Notes under the pieces: model-generated
Told to the model about the DNA's origin: nothing
The model's input: the letters and a program-made list of their open reading frames with translations, nothing else
The model's database searches: none
Translations under genes and position numbers: made by a program
Shown here: in pieces, positions 8,674-16,948 of the stretch
Layout: each line of letters starts with the position of its first letter
Numbering within the stretch: the first letter of the stretch is position 1
Source: Marispirochaeta sp.
GTDB lineage: Bacteria > Spirochaetota > Spirochaetia > JC444 > Marispirochaetaceae
Direction of reading: 5' to 3'
Assembly: GCF_963668165.1 (NCBI RefSeq)
Contig: NZ_OY764212.1
Location: 930,001 to 994,000 of the forward strand
DNA length: 64,000 bases

Positions 8674-8940
8674 ATGAAGACGAAACCTGTTATAGAAATC
8701 TGCATGGGCAGCTCCTGCTTCTCCAGGGGCAATTCCGTAACCCTGGAAAAAGTGGAGAACTATCTGCAAAAACTTGGGTTGGCAGAGGAAGTGGAACTAA
8801 AAGGACGCCTCTGTACAGGAACCTGCTCCTCCGGCCCCTGTGTGAGTATTAACGACACAAGTTACACCCATGTCCACCCGGATGCTGTAGAAGACCTTCT
8901 ACGTTATCATCTTGAGACCCGGCATTCGGAGGCACTATGA
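8674..8940 (+). CDS. Thioredoxin-like [2Fe-2S] ferredoxin, hydrogenase-associated (first)
   Basis: An 88-aa protein of the NuoE/thioredoxin-like [2Fe-2S] fold. The four ligands are visible as C-x4-C in CMGSSCFSRGN and C-x3-C in LCTGTCSSGPC, followed by a typical HVHPDAVEDLL helix. It lacks the N-terminal helical part of NuoE, so it is the stand-alone ferredoxin form seen beside hydrogenases. It would pass electrons to or from the hydrogenase encoded next, with which it overlaps by four bases (ATGA), indicating translational coupling. The GGAGG ribosome site is clear. Confidence 0.85.
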   Translation: MKTKPVIEICMGSSCFSRGNSVTLEKVENYLQKLGLAEEVELKGRLCTGTCSSGPCVSINDTSYTHVHPDAVEDLLRYHLETRHSEAL

Positions 8941-10652
8941 TCCCCGCCATTTACACAGAAAAAACACAGTGCAGGGACTGCTATAAGTGTGTCCGCCACT
9001 GTCCGGTTAAGGCAATCAGGATTGAGGGATCCAGCGCCACGGTGGACCATGATCTCTGTATCTTTTGCGGGCGCTGTGTTGACGTATGTCCGGCGGGAGC
9101 AAAAAAGGTCCGCGACGATGTCCCCCGGGCCAGACAGCTTCTGACCATGAAAGATAAAGTCTATGTTTCCCTGGCCCCCTCATACGCAGCGATTTTCCCC
9201 GATGAAGAGCAGGATCTTCTCAGGGACCTTACACAACTGGGATTTGCCGGAGTTTCTGAAACCGCCATCGGTGCCGAGATCATCAGTACGGAACAGAAGA
9301 GTGTTCTGCAGAAAGGTACCGGTACCTGTATCTCCTCAGCCTGTCCTTCCGTGCGGATGCTGGCCCAGAGATATTTTCCCGAGGCGGCTAAACGGATCAG
9401 CCCAATTTCCTCTCCGATGATCGCCCATGGACGTTTTCTACGGCGCCTTTACGGGGACGATATCGGCGTGGTTTTTATTGGCCCCTGTATTGCCAAGAAG
9501 ATGGAGGCCGATCAGTACCCGGAGACAGTGGATGTCGCCCTGACCTTCAAGGAGGCGGCATCCTGGATAGAAGAAACCCTCGGTACAGATACTGCAGGCA
9601 TGATCCACGATAATGAGACTGATTTTATTCCCTTCAAGGCCGGTAAGGCTGCCCTGTATCCGGTAGATGGCGGAATGATCCGTTCCATGGGGAACTCGGC
9701 ACCCCCCAATTACCGCTACTTTAATCAATCCGGAACAAGCCAGATAATGGATACCCTGTGCAATTTTGCGGAGCTGCAGAAGGAGGACTATTTTCTTGAA
9801 CTCATGACCTGCGAAGGGGGCTGCATTAACGGACCGGGAAGCCGGACGAATCAGCCATCCATTACCCGCCGGGCGCGGCTCTTTGATACCTGGGAAAAAC
9901 GGGATGTCTGCAGCACCATGGATTATCTTCCTGCGGATGTACTCGATACTGAGTGGAACATTGCCGGCTCTGTAGGCACCACATACAAACAGGAAGAGAT
10001 CGAAGAAGCCCTGAAAGCCCTGGGGAAGCTGACCCCCGAGGACCGGAAGAACTGCGGAGGCTGCGGCTATTCCACCTGTGAGGATTTTGCCCGGGCTTAC
10101 CTGGACGGCAAAGCGGAAAAAGAGATGTGTGTTACAGAAATGCGCAAAATCGCCCAGCACAAGGTATCAGCCCTTCTTCACACAATCCCCATGGGGGTTG
10201 TCATCGTCGACTACGAGATGCGCATTGTTGAATGCAACCGCAATTTTTTAAATCTTTTCGCCGAGATTCCTTTTGCCCCGGATATTGAAGTACTCAAACG
10301 GGCAGAAGGAAAGCGCCTCACTTCCTTTCTGTCGGAGACAGAACCTTTCCAGAGCCTGATGGACCGCGGTGAGATAAGGGAAAAAATTATCCAGATAAAC
10401 GGCAAGGTTATGCGGGGCAATTTTTTCCCGATCCAGAAAGGACGCCTGGCGGGAGCCGTTTTTCAGGACATCACGGCCCCCGCGGTAAAGCGTGAGATGG
10501 TGGTAAAGAAGGCGGAAGAGGTCATACGGAAGAACCTGGAAAGCGTGCAGCAGATAGCCGGACTTTTAGGGGAAAACGCGGCTGAGACAGAGATCATTCT
10601 CAACTCACTGATAGACTCTTTCGAGCCCGGCGAATTCCGGCGGAGTGAGTAA
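8937..10652 (+). CDS. Sensory-type [FeFe]-hydrogenase with PAS domain
   Basis: A 571-aa multidomain protein. Residues 12-55 hold two [4Fe-4S] ferredoxin motifs (CRDCYKCVRHCP and CIFCGRCVDVCP). Residues about 75-310 are the H-cluster domain, with ligand Cys136 in SSACPSV, Cys184 in IGPCIAKK, and Cys292/Cys296 in MTCEGGCINGPG. Residues 373-398 are an extra Fe-S motif (CGGCGYSTC through Cys398). About 405-515 is a PAS domain (IPMGVVIVDYEMRIVECN), and a helical tail follows. The proton-relay Cys next to the first ligand is Ala135. That loss, the PAS domain and the SpoIIE-type phosphatase gene two bases downstream match the phosphatase-linked sensory class (group C3 in the HydDB scheme, as remembered). 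It probably senses H2 or redox state rather than making H2. It resembles hfs clusters of thermophilic Firmicutes. Confidence 0.88.
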   Translation: MIPAIYTEKTQCRDCYKCVRHCPVKAIRIEGSSATVDHDLCIFCGRCVDVCPAGAKKVRDDVPRARQLLTMKDKVYVSLAPSYAAIFPDEEQDLLRDLTQLGFAGVSETAIGAEIISTEQKSVLQKGTGTCISSACPSVRMLAQRYFPEAAKRISPISSPMIAHGRFLRRLYGDDIGVVFIGPCIAKKMEADQYPETVDVALTFKEAASWIEETLGTDTAGMIHDNETDFIPFKAGKAALYPVDGGMIRSMGNSAPPNYRYFNQSGTSQIMDTLCNFAELQKEDYFLELMTCEGGCINGPGSRTNQPSITRRARLFDTWEKRDVCSTMDYLPADVLDTEWNIAGSVGTTYKQEEIEEALKALGKLTPEDRKNCGGCGYSTCEDFARAYLDGKAEKEMCVTEMRKIAQHKVSALLHTIPMGVVIVDYEMRIVECNRNFLNLFAEIPFAPDIEVLKRAEGKRLTSFLSETEPFQSLMDRGEIREKIIQINGKVMRGNFFPIQKGRLAGAVFQDITAPAVKREMVVKKAEEVIRKNLESVQQIAGLLGENAAETEIILNSLIDSFEPGEFRRSE

Positions 10653-10654
10653 GC

Positions 10655-11839
10655 GTGGGAAACGGTTTCATTGAGGTTGATTACTACCAGTTTTTCAAGC
10701 ACCGCAACAAGATCGGGGGAGACGTCTTTCTCCTCTCCCGACGAGAAGAGGACGGCAGGATCATCTGTGTGCTCTCCGACGGCCTCGGCAGCGGCGTAAA
10801 GGCAAACGTGCTGGCCAATCTGACCGCCACCATGGCAGAGAAATATGTCGCGGAAAAGCTCGATGTCCGGAGGGCGGCGGAAATTATTATGAGGACTTTA
10901 CCGGTGTGCCGGGAAAGAAAAATCAGCTATGCAACCTTTTCCATTATCGATGTCCAGGCCGACGGTAAAGCGGAGATTGTGGAATATGACAATCCGCGCT
11001 TTCTGTTTTATCGCGGCAACAGCGAAATCCGCCCCGACAGAAGGGTCATTGAACTGCCCAGGCGCTTTGAACATAAAGAGGAGCTTTTATACTATACCAG
11101 TGTAGAACTTAAGGTGCAGGACAGGCTGGTCTTCTTTTCCGATGGTGTCACCCAGAGCGGCATGGGTTCCCGGGGCTATCCACTTGGACTGCGGCTGGAC
11201 GGAGTCCGCGGTTTTACCCGAAGCAGGATCTCCGTCGAGCCGTCGGTTTCCGCCAGGGAACTGGCAAAGAAGATTTCGGTTAACTCCCAGCTTCTCGACG
11301 GCTATGCGCCGAAGGATGATATTACCTGCGGAGTAATATACTTTCGAAATCCCCGGGAAGCGATGATTGCCACCGGTCCGCCCATGGATCCTTCCAGGGA
11401 TACCCTGCTGGGAAAACGACTGGAACTGTTCCAGGGAAAGAAAATAATCTGCGGTGGTACCACTGCCAAACTGGCGGCCCGGGAGCTGAGTAGAGAGGTC
11501 CATGTGGACCTGAAAAGCAGGGACCGAAAAATTCCCCCCTGCGCCGCGATGAAGGGGGTCGATCTGGTAACCGAAGGAATGCTTACCCTTACGGAGACAG
11601 CCCGTCTGCTTGAAAGCGGAGAGTTCACTGATTCGGCTTTCGACAACGCCGCTGTGCGCCTGTGCCGTCTTCTGGTAGACAGCGACAAAGTCCATTTTCT
11701 TGTGGGAACCAGGATTAATGAGGCCCATCAGGACCCCGACATGCCGGTGGAGATCGGCATCAGAAGGACTCTGGTAAAGAGAATCTGTGAGATTCTCGAA
11801 AAACAGTATCTGAAAGCAACCAGTGTGGAATTTATTTAG
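10655..11839 (+). CDS. SpoIIE/PP2C-type serine phosphatase, hydrogenase-linked
   Basis: A 394-aa protein. The PP2C core occupies about residues 15-230 with the metal-binding motifs NKIGGDVF, LSDGLGSGVKAN, FFSDGVTQSG and PKDDITCGVIYF. The C-terminal 160 residues (from about GKRLELFQGKKIICGGTTAKLAAREL) form a second conserved region of unknown role found with this phosphatase in hydrogenase loci. It starts with GTG two bases after the sensory hydrogenase stop. The likely job is to act as output of the hydrogenase-PAS sensor, dephosphorylating a serine on an anti-sigma-antagonist-like or other partner not encoded here. Confidence 0.85.
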   Translation: MGNGFIEVDYYQFFKHRNKIGGDVFLLSRREEDGRIICVLSDGLGSGVKANVLANLTATMAEKYVAEKLDVRRAAEIIMRTLPVCRERKISYATFSIIDVQADGKAEIVEYDNPRFLFYRGNSEIRPDRRVIELPRRFEHKEELLYYTSVELKVQDRLVFFSDGVTQSGMGSRGYPLGLRLDGVRGFTRSRISVEPSVSARELAKKISVNSQLLDGYAPKDDITCGVIYFRNPREAMIATGPPMDPSRDTLLGKRLELFQGKKIICGGTTAKLAARELSREVHVDLKSRDRKIPPCAAMKGVDLVTEGMLTLTETARLLESGEFTDSAFDNAAVRLCRLLVDSDKVHFLVGTRINEAHQDPDMPVEIGIRRTLVKRICEILEKQYLKATSVEFI

Positions 11840-11859
11840 AAGTGCCTGCAGGAGTGAGT

Positions 11860-12132
11860 ATGAAGGATTGCGTGGTCGTAAAAATCTGTACCGGAACAGC
11901 CTGTTATGTTCAGGGAGGTTCCTTTCTTCTGGATCTGGAGAACAAGCTGAGCATTCAGGAGCGTAACGCGGTTAGAATCCAGGGCGTCGGATGTCTGGGT
12001 TGCTGCGGAGACTCTTCAGGATCAAGGCCACCCTTCGCCATGGTTGATGACACCCTGGTAGGCGGAGTCGATGTTGACGAGCTGGCACAAATCGTCAAGC
12101 GCAAATTACACGACACAACAGACACAAGGTAA
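11860..12132 (+). CDS. Thioredoxin-like [2Fe-2S] ferredoxin, hydrogenase-associated (second)
   Basis: A 90-aa [2Fe-2S] protein paralogous to the one at 8674. The ligands are C-x4-C in CTGTACYVQGG and C-x3-C in GCLGCCGDSSG, with the GGVDVDELAQIV end helix. The ATG at 11860 is chosen because GCAGGAG lies five bases upstream; an in-frame GTG six codons earlier has no site. It precedes the second hydrogenase by four bases, so each hydrogenase in the cluster has its own dedicated small electron carrier. Confidence 0.83.
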   Translation: MKDCVVVKICTGTACYVQGGSFLLDLENKLSIQERNAVRIQGVGCLGCCGDSSGSRPPFAMVDDTLVGGVDVDELAQIVKRKLHDTTDTR

Positions 12133-12136
12133 ATGT

Positions 12137-13606
12137 ATGAACAACAATACTGTTTTCCTGCGCATTCAGCTGGCAAAAAGATTCTTACAGGGAATTATAC
12201 ATAATAATTTACCTGATATTATCGACAGGATTCCGGTCGACCTGTTTCCCAAAAAGGGCAATACCTACAGGTGCTGTATATTCAAGGACCGGGCCATTAC
12301 CAGATACCGTCTTATGGCCCTTCTGGGCTTCGCCATTGAAGACGAAACCGATGAAACACGGCCACTGAAAAACTATGTCAAAGAAGCCGAATCCCGGACT
12401 GCTGTTCCTGAAGGGCCGGTACTGACCCTGATCGATGCAGCCTGTCACTCTTGCCCTTCGGGCAGACATACGGTTTCGAACCTCTGCCGCGGATGCCCTG
12501 CCAGGAACTGTGCCTCCGTGTGCCCCCGGGATGCAGTCAGCTTCAAGGACGGAAAAGCCGTCATAGACCATGAAAAATGTGTGAACTGCGGTAAATGCCG
12601 GGAAGCCTGCCCATACAACGCTGTTGTTTACACCCCGGTTCCCTGCGAGGCAGCCTGTCCTGTGGGCGCAATACGAAAAAACGAAGACGGGTCGGCGGTA
12701 ATCGACCATGAAAAGTGCATCTCCTGCGGTCAGTGCAGCATCAACTGTCCCTTCGGAGCAGTAATGGAACGCAGCCATCTGCATGCAATCGCCTGCGACC
12801 TCCAGGGGGAAGAGGATGCCCGCCCTGTTGCTCTGCTTGCTCCGGCAGCAGCAGGACAGTTTCCCGGCAGCTTCAACCAGCTTAGCGCGGCTCTGCGGCA
12901 GGCCGGTTTTGCAGCTGTTGTGGAGGTCGCCTTTGGAGCAGGAGAAACAGTCCGCAAGGAAGCGGAGGAACTGGCAGAGCACCTTAAGGAAGGCAAGCCC
13001 CTTGCCAGCTCATGCTGTCCGGCTTATACGGAGGCTGTTCGGATTCACTGCCCGGAATTCTCCCCCTTCATTTCCAGCGCTCCGACCCCGATGGCTGCAG
13101 CTGCCGCCTGGGCAAAGGAACAGTGGCCGTGGCGGCGAACTGTCTTTATCGGACCCTGTATTGCAAAAAGAGTGGAGGCCAGACGTGATTCCTCTGCCGA
13201 CCTTGTGATGACCTTTGAAGAGCTGGCATCCTTATTACTCGCCCTGGAAATAGATGTGGCTGAATGCCCGGAAACAGATGCGGACAACCCGCCGGCCGAA
13301 AGGTTCGAACGCCTCTTCGCCCGGGCCGGTGGTGTCAGCCAGGCGGTATTAACACACGCCGGGGAAACCCTTGCCCGGGAACCGGAAGTTCTCAGGATCG
13401 ACGGACTGGATAAAAAAGCCCTGGCAAAATTTAGACTGATCGCAGCAGGGAAACTGACCCCGGACTTTACGGAGGTTATGAGCTGCCCGGGGGGCTGTAT
13501 CTGCGGTCCCGGAACTGTTGCTGATCCGCGGGTCAGCAGCAAGCGCCTGGACGAGTATGCCGAAGAGCAGAGCCTCTCCTGTGTAGCGGAAAAGTCTGCC
13601 GGATAA
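12137..13606 (+). CDS. Catalytic-type [FeFe]-hydrogenase
   Basis: A 489-aa enzyme for reversible H2 evolution with ferredoxin-like partners. The first 100 residues are not recognised. Residues about 103-205 carry several [4Fe-4S] motifs (CHSCPSGRH, CRGCPARNCASVCP, CVNCGKCREACP, CISCGQCSINCP). The H-cluster domain has SSCCPAY (Cys293 proton relay, Cys294 ligand), IGPCIAKRVEA (Cys341) and VMSCPGGCICGPG (Cys450, Cys454). Unlike the sensory protein upstream, the relay Cys is present, so catalysis is expected. The P1-P3 variants resemble group B enzymes. The weak ribosome site (AAGG) suggests coupling to the preceding gene. The HydE/F/G maturases are not in this window. Confidence 0.87.
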   Translation: MNNNTVFLRIQLAKRFLQGIIHNNLPDIIDRIPVDLFPKKGNTYRCCIFKDRAITRYRLMALLGFAIEDETDETRPLKNYVKEAESRTAVPEGPVLTLIDAACHSCPSGRHTVSNLCRGCPARNCASVCPRDAVSFKDGKAVIDHEKCVNCGKCREACPYNAVVYTPVPCEAACPVGAIRKNEDGSAVIDHEKCISCGQCSINCPFGAVMERSHLHAIACDLQGEEDARPVALLAPAAAGQFPGSFNQLSAALRQAGFAAVVEVAFGAGETVRKEAEELAEHLKEGKPLASSCCPAYTEAVRIHCPEFSPFISSAPTPMAAAAAWAKEQWPWRRTVFIGPCIAKRVEARRDSSADLVMTFEELASLLLALEIDVAECPETDADNPPAERFERLFARAGGVSQAVLTHAGETLAREPEVLRIDGLDKKALAKFRLIAAGKLTPDFTEVMSCPGGCICGPGTVADPRVSSKRLDEYAEEQSLSCVAEKSAG

Positions 13607-13610
13607 ATCA

Positions 13611-13636
13611 GGCACGGCTGTATTTCAGCCGGTGCC
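13611..13636. terminator. Hairpin between convergent hydrogenase and rimK genes
   Basis: GGCACGGCTG and CAGCCGGTGCC pair with one bulged base around a TATTT loop, starting five bases after the hydrogenase stop and overlapping the last codons of rimK on the other strand. It probably ends transcription in both directions, although a T run is lacking. Confidence 0.4.
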
Positions 13637-14530
13637 GATCACTTTTGTGTGTCCGGGCCGGGCGTTCTGTTCAATGAACTGAATGATTTCCTTGGCAATA
13701 TTCCGCCCGGACACCTTTTCGATCCCTTCCAATCCCGGCGAGGAGTTCACCTCGATTACCGCCGGTCCCCTGCTGCTCCGCAGCAGATCGACCCCCGCAA
13801 CGTTGAGACCCACAATTCTGACCGCCTTGATTGCGGCTTCCCGTTCCTCATCGCTTATTTGTATTTTAACTGCAGATCCTCCGCGGTGCAGATTCGAACG
13901 AAAGTCCCCTTCGCTTCCCCGGCGCATCATGCTGGCTATAACCTGGTCTCCAACAACCAGGCAGCGTATATCGCTTCCCTCGGATTCTCCAATATACTCC
14001 TGTACCAGGATATTGGCTTTAACGCCGCGAAAAGCCTCTACAACGCTTTTCGCGGCTTTTCTGGTCTCAGCCAGAACCACCCCTATCCCCTGGGTTCCTT
14101 CCAGGATCTTTACTACCAGGGGTGTCCCTCCGACCATATCGATCAGATCATCCGTATAGCGGGTAGAATGGGCAAACGCGGTTACCGGCATACCGATACC
14201 ACCTTTTGAGAGGAGCTGCAGGCAGCGCAGTTTGTCCCGTGACCTGGAAATTGGTACCGATTCATTTAAACAGTAGACTCCCATCATTTCAAACTGCCGC
14301 ACCACAGCAGTTCCATAAAAGGTTATTGAGGCACCAATACGGGGAATAACCGCGTCAAACCCGGTAAGGTTTTCCCCCCGATAATGAATTTCCGGCTTCC
14401 CCGAGGCAATATTCATGTAACATTCAAGGGGATTGATAACCCGTACCCGATGCCCCCGTAATGTGGCAGCTTCTACAAGACGTTTTGTTGTATAGAGGTA
14501 ACCCCTCTGTGATAACAGTGCCAGGTTCAC
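13625..14530 (-). CDS. rimK: RimK-family ATP-grasp ligase
   Basis: A 301-aa protein of the ATP-grasp RimK family, which adds glutamate or similar residues to an acceptor (ribosomal protein S6 in E. coli) using ATP. Seen are the N-terminal domain (LLSQRGYLYTTKRLVEAA), the P-loop-like region VVKILEGTQGIGVVLAET, VQEYIGESEGSDIRCLVV, FRSNLHRGGSAV and the metal-binding end AVIEVNSSPGLEGIEK. It overlaps the retropepsin-like gene by four bases (ATGA), a pairing known from other bacteria and suggesting a shared modification and turnover function. The natural acceptor here is unknown. Confidence 0.9.
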   Translation of the reverse strand: MNLALLSQRGYLYTTKRLVEAATLRGHRVRVINPLECYMNIASGKPEIHYRGENLTGFDAVIPRIGASITFYGTAVVRQFEMMGVYCLNESVPISRSRDKLRCLQLLSKGGIGMPVTAFAHSTRYTDDLIDMVGGTPLVVKILEGTQGIGVVLAETRKAAKSVVEAFRGVKANILVQEYIGESEGSDIRCLVVGDQVIASMMRRGSEGDFRSNLHRGGSAVKIQISDEEREAAIKAVRIVGLNVAGVDLLRSSRGPAVIEVNSSPGLEGIEKVSGRNIAKEIIQFIEQNARPGHTKVIGTG

Positions 14531-14973
14531 CGTGTTTTTCCTTTTCTCTTTTTTGTCAGATAGCTCATACCGGGGTTAATCAGGAAGCGGTCTCCCAGAG
14601 TCGCGCGCCCCAGGAGCATGGGATACCGCATTCGGGTCCGGTCAGTCAAGCTGATCTCTGTAATCCAGGACTCGCGGCCTAATACCAGCTGAGTGGAAAT
14701 GATATACCGGATCTGAACGATCCCCCCTGAGTTGGTCACCTCCCTTCGGCCCACCAGCGAAGCAGTACAGCGGATACCGCTTCCATCAAGGCCCCGATGT
14801 GGAAAAACGGTAAAGGCAACCCGGGGGCCGCCGGGGGAGTCATACACAAGAATATCCGAGGCATGGAGTGCAGCAGACCGGGCGCCGGTATCCAGTTTGG
14901 CGACTATCCGGCGAAGACCAAGTTCCGGCAGGGAGACATACTCTTTCCATCCTGCGAGCCAGGGCGTACTCAT
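14527..14973 (-). CDS. RimB/ATP-dependent zinc protease-family retropepsin-like protein
   Basis: A 148-aa protein with the aspartic-protease-like motif AKLDTGARSAALHA near residue 26 and the later YPMLLGRATLGDRFLINPG, both typical of the family annotated as ATP-dependent zinc proteases but folded like retropepsins. The family is commonly encoded beside rimK and is thought to act on glutamylated or amino-acid-tagged products. It overlaps both neighbours by four bases, so kinase, protease-like protein and RimK form a tight three-gene operon. Confidence 0.85.
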   Translation of the reverse strand: MSTPWLAGWKEYVSLPELGLRRIVAKLDTGARSAALHASDILVYDSPGGPRVAFTVFPHRGLDGSGIRCTASLVGRREVTNSGGIVQIRYIISTQLVLGRESWITEISLTDRTRMRYPMLLGRATLGDRFLINPGMSYLTKKRKGKTR

Positions 14974-16772
14974 GTACTGCCTTCAGGATAAGCAGAGTCT
15001 CCAAGCGGTAAGGTTATAGTAAAAAGCGAACCCTCCCCGGGTGTACTGTCAACGGAAACCGTACCCCCATGAACAAGTGCAATATGCTTGACAATCGCAA
15101 GGCCTAAACCGGTACCGCCGGTCTCCCGGCTGCGGGCCTTATCAACCCGATAGAAGCGTTCAAATACCCGCGGCAGATCCTCTGCAGGGATGCCGACGCC
15201 CCGGTCCTTTACGAACAACTCAATCACGGCCTCATTGACCCGAACGCCGGCGGAGATTTCGCCTCCGGGTTCGCTGTATTTGACGGCGTTATCCAACAGG
15301 TTAAAAACAGCCTGTTCCAACAGGCCCTGATTTCCCCGGACCCTGCATCCCGCACCGGGTTCTTGCTCCAGGCGTATCTTTCTGCTCCGGGCACTTTCAC
15401 GCACGCGCTCAAAAGCGTTTCGCAGTACAAGCTCAATTTCCACCGGAGAATCCTCAAGCAGCAGGGATTGTTCATCCAGTCTGGAAAGCTGCAGCAGATC
15501 CTCAATTATCGCGTGCATGTTATCTGCCTGTTTGGCGATGATACCCAGAAAGCGGGATAAAACCTCCCTGTCCTCGGCAGCACCGTCGATTAAGGTCTCA
15601 ACAAAGCCCTTAATCGAGGTTATTGGAGTCTTGAGTTCGTGGGAGACATTGGAAACAAAGTCCTTCCGCACCTGCTCACTGCGCTTAATACCGGTTATAT
15701 CCGTAAACACCAGTACCGCCCGAGGCTGTCCGCTTTCCCCATTGGGGATCAATGCTCCATGAACCTGCAGATAGAGGCTTCGTTCTCCTCCGGCACTGAA
15801 GGTCAGGGGGAATTCAGCACTCATTGGACCGGAACCGGAAAAAAGCTCTTCGGCAACCTTTTGCAAATGCAAATTCCGCACAGCATGCAAAAGAGGCTTA
15901 GACAGCATTTCATTTCTTGTCCGCAGGAAGATCCTTTCTGCTGCGGGATTGGAATCCACTATCTGCAGGCTCTTATCCAGAACAATAACAGCTTCACTCA
16001 TTCCGGAAAGGACCGACTGATATTCGTCCCGCTGGCGCTGCACAGTTTCCATACGCTTGGCAAGACTCCTGGCCATGGCGTTAAGTGTATGGCCAAGGAC
16101 TCGAAACTCCTCCGGGTATCCGACATCTGAACGGGCATCCAGATCTCCTGTCTCCAGGCGGGAGGCGACATCCACAAGTCTCCTCAGAGGACGGCGGATC
16201 CATTGCCCTGTCCTTACGGCAGCAAAAAGGGCAAGTATCAGAAAGAAGAGACTGATCAGCAAAACCGTACGGTTGGTGCGGGATATTACCTCATCAACAG
16301 CCTCAACAGAACGGGAAACGCGTAGTACATGCGTCCCGGTGTCGGTTTTAACAGAAATGGCTAGATACATCATTCTGTATCCAACCGACGCAGAATGCCG
16401 TATAGCGGTCCCGCTGCCCCTTTTCATAGAATACCTGACCTCCGGCCTGTCACCGTGATTATTCATGGATTCAATCTCTGCGTGCGAGTCTCCGAGAACC
16501 TTTCCATCCGCCGCGATCACGGTAATACGCGTGTCACCGCTTTTCCCCGCTGCTTTGCAAAAGGCATCATAATCAAGCCTGTCCCGCTCTTCGGCCATAA
16601 AAAGAAGCCCTTTCAGCATAAGCGCAGTATCTTTCAGTTCAGATTCTACCTGTTGAAATATTGCTGCAGAGAAAAAGCGAACAATTCCAAAAACAAATAC
16701 CGCGACTATCAGGGTAAGAATCAGCAGATAAAAAAGAAAACCCCGGATTAGATTACTGTGCCTTAGAATCAT
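14970..16772 (-). CDS. PhoR-like sensor histidine kinase
   Basis: A membrane kinase of about 600 residues. A first transmembrane helix (GFLFYLLILTLIVAVFVFGI) is followed by an extracytoplasmic sensor region of about 120 residues, a second helix (LLISLFFLILALFAA), HAMP, a PAS domain (SGMSEAVIVLDKSLQIVDSN), the HisKA box FVSNVSHELKTPITSIKG with the phospho-accepting His, and a HATPase domain (NLLDNAVKYSEPGG, DRGVGIPAEDLPRVFERFYR, GTGLGLAIVKHI). The architecture is that of PhoR. No response regulator gene is adjacent, so its partner lies elsewhere. An in-frame start exists up to 16871, but the N-terminus from 16772 (MILRHSNL) fits a short tail before the first helix. The downstream neighbours are the RimK pair. 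Confidence 0.87.
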   Translation of the reverse strand: MILRHSNLIRGFLFYLLILTLIVAVFVFGIVRFFSAAIFQQVESELKDTALMLKGLLFMAEERDRLDYDAFCKAAGKSGDTRITVIAADGKVLGDSHAEIESMNNHGDRPEVRYSMKRGSGTAIRHSASVGYRMMYLAISVKTDTGTHVLRVSRSVEAVDEVISRTNRTVLLISLFFLILALFAAVRTGQWIRRPLRRLVDVASRLETGDLDARSDVGYPEEFRVLGHTLNAMARSLAKRMETVQRQRDEYQSVLSGMSEAVIVLDKSLQIVDSNPAAERIFLRTRNEMLSKPLLHAVRNLHLQKVAEELFSGSGPMSAEFPLTFSAGGERSLYLQVHGALIPNGESGQPRAVLVFTDITGIKRSEQVRKDFVSNVSHELKTPITSIKGFVETLIDGAAEDREVLSRFLGIIAKQADNMHAIIEDLLQLSRLDEQSLLLEDSPVEIELVLRNAFERVRESARSRKIRLEQEPGAGCRVRGNQGLLEQAVFNLLDNAVKYSEPGGEISAGVRVNEAVIELFVKDRGVGIPAEDLPRVFERFYRVDKARSRETGGTGLGLAIVKHIALVHGGTVSVDSTPGEGSLFTITLPLGDSAYPEGST

Positions 16773-16948
16773 GCTACTCACTCTTGCCCTTCGATATAGC
16801 CCGATACTACGGTTTTTATAAGGGAATTCCAAGATACCTGTCTGATCCAGCATGCTGGATGCCGGTTGCACCGATGCTATATTGTTTATTCCCCGGAGAT
16901 TGTGTAAATTCCCTGCATATTCATTACAAACCTTAAAGGAGGTCCTAT

